A stretch of DNA of 64,000 nucleotides from Hemibagrus wyckioides (Eukaryota; Chordata; Actinopteri; Siluriformes; Bagridae), in NCBI RefSeq assembly GCF_019097595.1, contig NC_080732.1:4119354-4183353 (forward strand), written 5' to 3'. The stretch's first letter is position 1; the number at the start of each line of letters is the position of its first letter. This document shows, one piece after another, positions 1 through 19,165 of this stretch. The position numbers and the translations under genes were made by a program. A model generated the notes under the pieces. It saw only the letters and a program-made list of their open reading frames with translations. It was not told the DNA's origin and ran no database searches.

Positions 1-87
1 GAAACTCTCATATGCTACACAACCACACCAGGAGGAGCTTACACAAACAAGCCCCCTCTTTCAAAAATCACACTGAAGTATACATGT

Positions 88-265
88 GCACACACATATA
101 CACACACACATACACACATACGGAAGCACACAGACACAAACACAAGCACAGACACACACACACACAAATAGACACACAAGCACACAGACAAACACAGACA
201 CACACAAGAACACACACATACACAAAAGCACACACAGACACACACACAGACACACACACACACAG
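88..265. repeat. (CA)n-rich microsatellite, interrupted
   Basis: About 178 bp of CA dinucleotides on the plus strand with frequent AGA, ATA and AAG interruptions. In the sulf pre-mRNA (minus strand) this reads as UG repeats. The long ORFs over it in several frames are low-complexity artefacts. Confidence 0.95.
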
Positions 266-700
266 CCCTCATTGAGTTCAACACAGGAAGTGGAGGAGGA
301 CAGCAGTCATCAGGTGAAGTCTTGCGTTACTGCTGCTGCTTTTTAGCAAGCTTTTAGCCGCGGCACGGGTCACATTCCTAGCGAACTCCGACCGCGGGAG
401 AGGGAGAGAAGCTGTCCACAAGCTCAGACTCGATCTCACTGCCGGAGGTTTTGGCTACATGCTTGTCTAAGTATAGTAATATGATATTAAGGTAAATAAC
501 CATAAATCATTTTTGTTTCCATATCGGTTATTAAAACAAAACAAAAACAAATGACAAAAAAAAAACAAAAACAAAAAAACACCACCACACCGGCTATTTT
601 TACTGAGGGTGCCAATAATTGCGGAGTGTACAGAGGGTAGATGTTCTCCACACACCCAAGAGAGTTCCTTTTCCACTCCTCCTTAGACTGGAGCACCTTC

Positions 701-931
701 ACCTGTGTGTGTGTGTGTGACTGTGTATGAGTATGCCTGTGTGTATATGAGTGCGAGTATGTATGTATATGTGTGTGTGTGTATTATGAGTGTGTATGTG
801 AGTGTGTGTGTATGTGTGTGAGTGTGTGAGTGATTATTGTGAGTGAAAGTGTATAAGTATGTATGTGTATATGTGACTGTGTGGGAGTATGTGTGTGTGG
901 GAGTGTGTGTGTGTGTGTGTGTGTGTGTGTA
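701..931. repeat. (TG)n-rich microsatellite, interrupted
   Basis: About 230 bp of TG dinucleotides with GAG and TAT interruptions on the plus strand. It ends in a pure (GT) run at about 904-930. It lies in the same sulf intron as the CA tract, in inverted orientation and about 435 bp away. Confidence 0.95.
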
Positions 932-1407
932 CATTTTGCAAACTCACACCCAAAATCAGAACCCCTTTGGAGAAACCTTTTTGTTTTTAATCAAATTCCC
1001 AGACTGGGTGTTAGAGGCAACACTTAGGCGAGCTATAAAAGCGGGTCTGGTTCGCATTAGCACTGCCCTGGAAATCCAGCCTGTGTTTTAATGCTACCTG
1101 AAATTTTTACAATTTGTATTGTTCTGCTGCAATTTGCCACCACGCTGCTGAGGGTTAGCAGAGCAGGCGTGCTGCATGCTGGTTAATAGGCCACTGATGA
1201 AAGAGAAACTAGCGGGGAATTAGCTTCTCTCGCTAAGCACACCGATTTCTAATTATACTTCAATGGCTGTAAACGGTGGCTTGAATTACAATGAAGGCAG
1301 TTTGGAGGGAAAGGTGTTGTTTCAAAGCACTGCAAGTTATTAAAATCAACTCTGTGAATGTAGTGAGCAGAGTTACAAACTATCGATGTAGTAGAGATAA
1401 TGCGAAC

Positions 1408-10715
<9,308 letters not shown>

Positions 10716-12249
10716 GATGGAAGAGAGAGAGGATGCTGCTGCTGTGCTCCGGAGCTTCTTATGAGCAGATCTGAAAGGAAGAAAGAAAGAAAAAAAATCA
10801 GCGTGTCACAACATATGTCCATTTAATATGTAAAATCCTTCGGAAAATTGTGGTAAAAGCAAATGGTACTTTGGCTGAGAGAAATGGAATCGGTCTTAAA
10901 GACTGAGACTGAAAAAAAAAAACCCTAAATGACTGTTCCAGATATGTGGCTAAATATTTAAACACACTCACACCTGATAAATCATTTAACAGAGGCTCTT
11001 AAACTTAATGTCATCTCTGTATAGTCAGGATCCTCAAACCAAAAGAAGCAAAGATTTCACAGAAACATCTGTCGCATAAAGTGTTCAGCAAGGTATCCTG
11101 ATAAATGGGTGCTACAATGGATTCATGGGTATTCACTGCATGGCACGTATGCAACATCTTCATTCATCAAAATGATTTCACTCGGAGCTACAAGCGGTTA
11201 GAAAATAAACGAGTCAAAACTTGATATAATCTTTTTAAATCCTACCTGCAAAGTGCTTATCCTGCTCTCATCATTTTTCCTTTCTCCTCAACTACATACA
11301 GACAAAATCCAAAAACCGGAGAGACCTGAGGGCAATGTATTCACTTCCTGTGTGTGCTGACAAACCAGTATTCTCTCACCGGTTGTCTCGCTTTTCTTTC
11401 TCTCCCTGTCTGTCCCATTGAGATCCACTCACAGAAGCTTTCCCACTGGCTGGTGATGACGGCCTGAAGCCAATCGGGGTTTAGTGCTGAGATGTCAATC
11501 ATGATCTGCGTGTTATGACCCCTGCAGGATGGCTGGTGGGGAATGAGGGTCCCAGGAGAGCGAGGAGAGGGAGGACAGGGAGGTGGAGGTTCCGCTACAT
11601 TAACCTCCCTACTGTGGGCGGTGGGAGTGGGCGCTACACATCGCTGAAGATGACAAAGACCACACTTTGCCATGCGCCTTGGGAAACCCTTGCGTCAGGA
11701 TATCTTTCCAAACTAATTAGAAATCTTTTGCAAATGAATCCATTCTAACCTAATTAGACAACAATTATGTTGAAAAAAAAAAAACCCTGACACATACACT
11801 TGACCATGAATGTCATTAATGCGCATATCTCAAGGGGCAACAGATTGCGTGATCTTTGTCTGGAATCGATGAGGTGAAACAAATAGGACTGAAACTAATA
11901 TGCACCTGAGCTTTCATCATCAGTGTACGCCAATCTTCCCATGAACATTCACACACTGAGAACCGATTAAGACAAAGGGCTCGTGTGTGGGATATCCCTC
12001 GAAACACATATTTCCTTGTTACACATGTAAAAACACTAAACAGTGCTTCAGTAGTAAATCACTCCTGCTGATAAGCAGTTTCTCAGATAAACCTTTAAGT
12101 GCTTTTTTGGACAGCGAAAATTGGTGACAGGCAGTGCGAGGGCCAGCCAGCCAAGTCCTCACTGCAGTGCTGTGCAAATATTGGTGCTATTTGGTTGGAT
12201 AAACCCCTAGTGGACAGGTAGCAGGGTTCAGACACAGACCTACATCTAA

Positions 12250-12420
12250 GGCAATTCAATTTGATTTGTATAGAACTTTCGTCAGTAGCTTTACAGAAAA
12301 TGTGACACATTTTACAGCGGTGAGGAAAATCTACCCGAGACGATACGAGGAAGAAATGTTGGGAGAAACCAGACGGAAAAGCAAATCCATCCTTTGTTCC
12401 TGGGAAGTGCACAGGTTGAA
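12250..12420 (+). repeat. Fish interspersed repeat fragment
   Basis: Contains CAATTCAATTTGATTTGTAT, then AGCTTTACAGAAAATG, GTGAGGAAAATCTACCC, ATACGAGGAAGAAATGTTGG and GAGAAACCAGAC. From memory this is the layout of a very common teleost repeat (TTTATTTGTATAGCGC ... AGCTTTACAGAA ... GGAAGAAACCTTGAGAGGAACCAGAC). The copy is diverged and has lost its central part. Confidence 0.65.
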
Positions 12421-15400
12421 GCACATTTTATCCTTAAACCTATCGGGACATCAAAATGTGCATCATGTAAACTAAGCTTTGGTCCGACCATCAGACCTTC
12501 TCTGATCATACGTTTGCACGATCACACAAATGCAGGTGAATATTACACATGCATACGATAATTATTTAACATGAACAGACAGAAACCAGAGGTGAAAGCT
12601 TGCCAGAAGGTTCACAGGGCATCTTGTTGAGACTAGAGGTGTGCATTGCATAGAACTGGATTCCTACAAGACCCAGCGAAAAACATTGCACAAGTGCGAG
12701 GTGTTTACTTTCCTTCAAGAGGATTCAAGAGCAACTTGTCAGATATGAAGCTCACAGGATCTAGAAAGACCAAGTTTATTATCATAAATATGCTGTGGAG
12801 GGCAGTGCATTTATCCTTTAGTAAATACCTGGTCTGGGTCGCAGTGGTTAAATTAGTCTACTGGTTTGTTTATATTTCGGGAACCAAACATTTCACACGC
12901 AAACAAAAGTAATGATTGCACAAGCAAAGCAGTCCTGTGGCTTTAACAGGTCTGAGACTAATTATGAACTAGAGTGAGTGTAGTTGAGGTTAGGGAACTG
13001 TGAGAGGCAGAATTCACAGAGCAACACTGAGAATGTTGTGTTTATTTAAGCAAACAAACAATAAAAACAGTACCATACCTACATTCAAACATCGAGTGTG
13101 ATGTTATGCCAATAGCTGTGGTGTGATTTATAATCAACCGGCTATTTAGCACCTCAACAGCCTCCTGCCGTTCAGCAGAATTACCACACCAGCAATTCAA
13201 ACGGATTAACTTAAAACCAGAGAAGTGCAATTTCAGAAAATGGTTACAGTGAAAAAGCACTTCTATTTTCAGCTCTGGAAGGTCAGAAATTACGGCTTGG
13301 TTTTTAATTACCTCCATTATTCCAAAGAAAAAGAAGTGTCTGAGCTGACAGGCCTGGCGATAGTCAGAGGCTCCTCTTAGGCATGTGCCGATACGAGTCC
13401 TGCGCTAACCCACTACTTAAGAAAAGTGCTTGGCCGCCTCAAAGCTTTCATGCGAATGCAGTCGTCCACTTCACCGTTTTCCATGAGCAGCAGGAAACAA
13501 AGGAGCAGACCACTGCTGCTGGCCTTCCACTATTCCACCCTGGCCAAAATAGCACAGGCCTGGCATGCAGCTATTTTAATGTTCATGTTTATTGATGAAA
13601 CGTCCTGCTGAAAAACTGGCAGCCTTCACTGGCTTATGAGAAACCGTTGTGCAAGCAATTGTGCTGCAGTATAAGGTACAAGTGCAACTAGGTGCCAGAG
13701 CTTTAAAGTAGCCTGACTAACAAGCACTATTTTGTTCTCGAACAAGTCTGTGCTCCAAGAGAAAGGCTACACAGACCAGTGGATGTCTGAGAAGCAGCCG
13801 GGGTGGATGAGCTTGCCTGGAGTCAGGGCTAAAGAGCATACACACTCCTAAGGTGTAATAAATATGCCAGTCAGGAATCCTGTGGACTGTGCTGTTCTGA
13901 TGGATGGACATAAATGGAAAGGTGAATGAATGGGTAACACAAGTAACACAAGCACACAGAAGTCTGAATGAAGTTCAAGTTTCAGGGTGGACGTAAATCA
14001 TTTACAAATAAACAGTTTTGATGAATACAATTACGACAACCACAACAAGACCCCAGACGTTACTGCAGTCTATGATGCATTACACTCCAAAGAAACTGCC
14101 AAATAATTTAAAGGCCAATCAGAAGTTTTTAGCTTCTGGAGTTTTTTTTTTTCATTTGCCAGGCTGTTTTTGTGACACCACTTCTTTGTGGGCTTCCCAG
14201 TCACACACATCAACACTTTCTTTTGGACCACAGATGCCCAGCAAAAAGAGCATCATCTCTCATCAGTTATTGTTTTAAGGGATTAGACCAAATCACCCAT
14301 TAAATTAGCCTCTACTGTATTAATTAGAGATAAGCTCACGGAATAATATTGGGGATGATGGAAAGGGGAAAAAAGTAGTCTTGAAGGTTCAAAGAAGAAA
14401 AAACAAAAAGACCACTATGCCAGCTTTCAGCCTGATGCACAGCTGCCAAAAAGAGCCCCTGGTGAAAATGGGGGTAATTTTCAGATTAATGGAAAGACAG
14501 ACCAAGAGTCCTTCACCGCAATCCACAATCTTTACTTCCATCATTATGCTGTATCCCCCTTTTTTCCCCTGCCCTCTCTGTATAAACAATGGTACACCAA
14601 ATTTTGAAGGCTTCTGCTCAGCAATGCAGCTGTGTTTTTGGCCATGTAGATTTATGAGACAATAGCAAAGAGAGACTTGGCAGGCAGAGCCCGAAATGAT
14701 GATGCAGCTACAATGTAGGCAAGCTAATCCAACCCACAGTCCCCTGGGTCTAAAGTATGTAATGCATATCAGGGGTCACTGGATAACACAGCTGAGAATG
14801 AAAATACAAGGAGTGTCTTGATGGGGAACATTTTTTCCAACTGCATTAATCTTTGAAGGAGGATATAATTTAGTCATCAGGCTTACCATAAAAAAAAAGC
14901 AAAAGCAAATAACATATCTAAGGTGGGGCTCAGTCAGCATCATCAGATTGACTTAAAGGATCAGTTTATAAATTTTACCGTGCTCTGCAATTGCAATGAA
15001 AATACCACTAGGCTTGCCCTTTTTTCCTGAAATGACCCCAAACTGCCTGGTTTAAAACATCAATGCCTCATGTGTCCTTTTCTGTAATGCTAAGCAAGTC
15101 TAGTTTGGTGGGGGGTGAAGCTTGTATATGTGGGTTAGAAAACTGTACAGTAAAAGTCTGAAACATGTTGCATAGCAATATTGTCACAATATTTCTGAAG
15201 TACTGGTTTAGCTATGGTTTATATATCGACCACATTTTAAATGAAGACGCAAATCCACAATTAACTTAATGGGCCTGTAATCAAACCACTTTGTTCATAA
15301 CTGGAACCATGTTTATTCACATTGCTTATTTTCTTGCAGACCTTCATCCGTATAAATGCAACAAGCCATAATAGAATTACCCAGAAAGCACATGTAAATG

Positions 15401-15770
15401 TAACAGCTCCGAGTTCCCCTAATTACCGTAAGGAAAATCCCTCTTTCACCACCTACTTAGTGCAGTTGTATAACAGCCCCTTTTATTCCCTTTGGCTTCA
15501 GCCACCAGACTGATGCAACCAATTGAAAACCTGGGGTTTTCAGTTCATCCATCAAAATCCTTTTGTGCAACACATTTCCTCTTTTTTTGTCCATTGGCGG
15601 CCGGCAGCAACTTGCATCAGGATCACTTGCAGAATCTGACCAAACCACACCGTTTCATCCTGCCACGTCCAAGCAGCTCACACTTCCCGCACATCTGGTT
15701 TTAGTGCAAACATCTACCAGCTAATATCAACATCAAAAATTCAGCTCTTCATTTAAAAAAAAAAATAAAA

Positions 15771-15797
15771 AGTGTGTGTGTGTGTGGGGGGGGGGTC
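15771..15797. repeat. Short (GT)n plus poly-G tract
   Basis: GTGTGTGTGTGTG followed directly by a run of nine or more G on the plus strand. Confidence 0.85.
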
Positions 15798-16304
15798 CTC
15801 TGGATTAGAGCATTTGAGATAGAAAGAAGCTTGTCCTTAGTATCATAGTTTAAGCAGGAGCAATTATTGAAGTTTGGAGAAAATATTGACAGTACCAAGC
15901 AACTCAAAATCAAAGCAATTACTAAACTTTAGTGTAATTAAGGTCCCAGGAATCCCAAACAATCCATAAACATAAGGATTGTCAAGAGAAAGTCAATCAC
16001 AAGCAATACAAGAGATAGCAATTCATCCACTTAAGAAGCATCAAGACAACACCAATCCCTAGCTACCTAATCTCCAGTTGTACCCTCAACTTGCTTGGTG
16101 TCTTTGCCTTGCCCTGGCTAATCTACAGGCCAAGATTTTGCGATTTCTTCCCATTTCAAAAGAGAAAAGGTAGAAATTAACCTAAAGCAAGTGAACTGAA
16201 CAGAAGCAAGTGAAAGTGCTGACTCAGTCATCTGGGGAATGGAGGTACATAAGAGGGAGAGTGTGTGTTTGTGTGTGTTTAGTGGGGTATAAAGGGCTGC
16301 ATGC

Positions 16305-16318
16305 ATGCATGCATCTGT
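16305..16318. repeat. (GCAT)n short tandem repeat
   Basis: Three to four units of GCAT, next to the CpG-rich patch that follows. Confidence 0.8.
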
Positions 16319-16329
16319 ATGCTGATTAT

Positions 16330-16475
16330 TCCCACCAGGGGCGCGGTGGCCGGCCGAGCCGCAGAAGCGGTGTATGGCGAGGTTTGGGTTTCGCAAACAT
16401 TTTTGTAATGGGCCAGGATCTGGCGGCGGTGGACGCGCACACTGAGCAGCGCAGTGTGTGAAATCCCATCGTGCC
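16330..16475. promoter_or_regulatory. CpG-rich patch, function unknown
   Basis: About 145 bp with roughly a dozen CpG dinucleotides (GGGGCGCGGTGGCCGGCCGA, GCAGAAGCGG, TGGCGGCGGTGGACGCGCAC) in an otherwise AT-rich, CpG-poor neighbourhood. It could be an alternative promoter, an unmethylated regulatory element or a GC-rich repeat remnant. ORFs crossing it in several frames show no domain. Confidence 0.35.
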
Positions 16476-18606
16476 AAGCAGGCTTGTGGCCAGAACACAC
16501 CGCAAGCACACAGAGCCTCTGTCAACGAGTGCTCTGTCCACACACACAGCCCTAGTAACACTATGTTGCTATGGCTGATCTGAAAAAATGTGAAAGAATA
16601 AAACTAATGTTAAAGCCATAAAAACCTAGAGTACGGGCAAGAAATAAGTCAAATTCAGGATGCTTCTGTGACCACTCTTTGCAAACATGATCTAAACCAG
16701 CGAAGAAATGGGCCTTTAAACCGCACTGGCCTTGAAAGTTTCGAACCTAGATAGCCAACCTATGGAGAGTCCAAATGTACTCATTTTCCTGAAGCAGAGC
16801 TCTGTGAGCAGCTTTTTTGCCGGTGGGCTTAAGTGCTGATTACGTGGTGAGAAGAGGAATGCGCCAACCCACTGAAGTGGTTTCACTTTGTTCTTGGTTC
16901 GCTGGGTCATTTGACTTAATCACTGTCGAGAGAATACCATACAGACACACTGGCTTTCACTAATGACATACCACACACCTCTGCAGAGCGACCCAGACAG
17001 TCATTTCCACATGTTTAAAAGATGAAGCACCAGCCCTTTCTCTTACTCGCATAATTTTGTACAGCCAAGTAAGTCTTCTGCTTTTATACCAAACTCCAAG
17101 ACCCCGTGCTTGTGGTGGATTTAAAAATATACGGTCTGTAGTACTCAGGGGTGAAAAAGTATGAACTGGGAAGTTATGGAGATCCAACATATCATCACAC
17201 CAAAAAGGTGGAAAGTCTCAATCATTCTGAGGTCCGGAGGTTGAAGATCTGGGGCTTTCAGACGCCCGAGTGGAATGACTGTGTCAGGCTTGTAGATCAA
17301 GTCAGCATAGAAGAGGGCACATGAGGTAAGTACCCCGGATCTTAGGTTCACACAACCCACAAAGAAAAAGTTCTTGTGATATGTAGTGCACAGACTCCAA
17401 ACTTTCTTCAACTCATGACCCATACTAACAACCACAAAAAGCTTGGAATATTAATCAAATTCCAGTAACGACAAAATAGCACATGCTTTTTAAAAATATT
17501 TTCTAAACCATATGCATTGTTTTTAAGCATAAAAATGACAAGCCAGACATGGACAAATCCACACAACACTGGCTGCATAGTCCAGTAATTATAAAACCAG
17601 ACTACATTTAGCTTGAAGCTGTTAGCTTTCACTGATTACACTGAGCAGAACGGGGAGCATGGATAACAAAGACTCAGATTTTGTTACAGTCACCAATTTT
17701 AATACATTGATGATGTGGTTAATGAGAAATGGCACTGAGTAATATTTGGAGAAAACAATGAGAGTGGGCCCAAAACTAATCCCTTGAATGAAACAGAGAG
17801 GGTACTGACTTGGCAGGGGTTCTTTCATTAATTATAAATGCTTGTAAATATGTGATCAAATTAATCCAACTCTGAGACTTCAAAGTCTTGCTTTCTGTGG
17901 CACCAGGTGGTCTGCTGGGAACTGTGAGTGTGTGTCTAGAGGAATGTACTAAGAGGAAAATTATTAAAAACACACAAGTGGCTCCTCTGATTTCAAGGGT
18001 TACATTTCAGTACACTGCAGACATTTTGAAAGTCCAGTAATCAAGTCGAGGTATCTGGACCTGGGCAAAAAATACTGAAGGTTATGAGCTTTCATGTGAG
18101 GTATGAACTGATGAAGTACCAGTAAACGGAGGGAGTGACTCAGTCAGGAGCCATGCCACCTTGCCATGCCACCCACCAAACACCACAGTAACCGATCACA
18201 TTACACCCGGAGAGCACCAGCAGATAGATGAGCGCCTCAGTCATCTTCACAGCTGGAACTGACACCTGGCATCCATATGACTGCGTGTGAGCCGCAAGTC
18301 ACACAGCCCTCTCACACTCTTAAACCCAGGCAAAATCCCACACTAATCCCCACAATAAGCCTTGTCGTCTATGCTAGCCTTCATGTCTGAGCACTCAGAC
18401 TGGGAAGAGAAGGAAAATGTGACCTTGGAGAGTTTTGTGATATTCCATAATCCATTATAAACCACAGAAAAGAGGTCCCCATTGCCTCAGAAATCCCACA
18501 AGCTGATACTGACAGCAGCACAGCACAAGTTCCACCGTGGTACGAGGATCAGCCCTGCAGCATCTCCATGTGGAGTGTATGTGTGCTGAAACTCCTCAAC
18601 TTGGTT
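16476..18606. other. Non-coding stretch, nothing recognised
   Basis: AT-rich sequence with scattered short ORFs on both strands. No microsatellite longer than about 15 bp and no recognisable repeat family. Confidence 0.5.
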
Positions 18607-19165
18607 TTAAACTAGGATTAGACATTACATAGCCAATGTATCTGAACACCTGATCACCACAACTCCATGAAGGAAACTCAATAAAGCTCCATGGAAGAAC
18701 TCGAAGGTCCTGCACAGAGCCTCAACCTTACCTCAACCCCACTGAACACACTTTTGGATTAACTGTACCCCAGACCTCCTAAACAATCATCAGTGCCTCA
18801 CTAACTTTCTTTAATGGGCACAAATCACCAAAGCATGAGAGCTCCAAAATTGAGAACTGTCATGTAGTGCACTTTATCAGACTTGTATGAGTTGAAAAAC
18901 CCACTCGACTTGACTTCAAATAAGAACATGCATTTACATTTCTGGCATTTAGCAGACGCCAGTAACTGGAGCTACACATTTTATACAACTGAGCAACTGA
19001 GGGTTAAGAACCTATGGGGCCCAGCAGGGGCAGCTTGGTGGCTCGGGGATTTGAACTCACAACCTTCCTATCAGTAGTCCAACAACTTAACCACTAAGCT
19101 ACCACATCCCAAAACATACAGGTGTAATGGTCAGGTGTCTGTATACTTTTGGCCATAAGGTCAAG
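18607..19165 (+). mobile_element. Tc1-like transposon remnant split by a SINE
   Basis: The left part (to about 18850) contains GGTCCTGCACAGAGCCTCAA, then CTCAACCCCACTGAACACAC, TTTGGATTAACTG and AATGGGCACAAATCACC. These are degenerate forms of the transposase C-terminal region (DDE/..SPDLNPIE..W) of a Tc1-like family. The right part, from about 19118, reads AATGGTCAGGTGTCTGTATA and then CTTTTGGCCATAAGGT, a terminal-repeat end that I know from fish elements. The SINE at 18927-19110 lies between the two. All reading frames are broken, so it is inactive. Confidence 0.6.
18927..19110 (-). mobile_element. tRNA-derived SINE, minus orientation
   Basis: Read on the minus strand it starts GGGATGTGGTAGCTTAGTGG (Pol III A-box-like TAGCTTAGTGG), continues with a B-box-like GGTTGTGAGTTCAAATCCC, and ends with GTAAATG-type tail copies. 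It has the same layout as the copy at 38603-38816. The tail lacks part of the GGATAAGGGCATCTGCC segment. Confidence 0.75.

Larger units (their letters stand above)
1..1407 (-). other. Intron of the sulf gene (partial), microsatellite-rich
   Basis: Starts at the donor after 1408 and runs off the left edge. I looked on the minus strand for the next Sulf exon and found none. It holds a CA-rich and a TG-rich tract (annotated separately) and a short CpG-rich patch near 355-420 that contains two CCGCGG-type sites. No coding potential is supported. Confidence 0.8.
10771..16329. other. Upstream of the sulf start exon: large 5'-UTR intron (inferred), sparse content
   Basis: The acceptor at 10771-10772 shows that this side is intronic for the sulf transcript. 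Apart from the element at 12.25 kb, a GT/poly-G run at 15.77 kb and short homopolymers I see nothing. ORFs of 60-110 codons occur on both strands with no domain, no splice-consistent continuation and no periodic codon bias that I can see. Confidence 0.6.

Noticed and set aside
12..346. Overlapping ORFs with His/Thr or Cys/Val repeats, and similar ones at 683-934
   Set aside because: They are translations of CA/TG microsatellites in several frames and have no gene character.
1..1407. The next sulf exon (expected to start KWQC)
   Set aside because: Searched on the minus strand in phase 0; no matching codons after an AG acceptor, so it lies outside the window.
16332..16347. CTCF-like CCACCAGGGGCGC
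   Set aside because: One G short of the core, which breaks register and leaves three mismatches.
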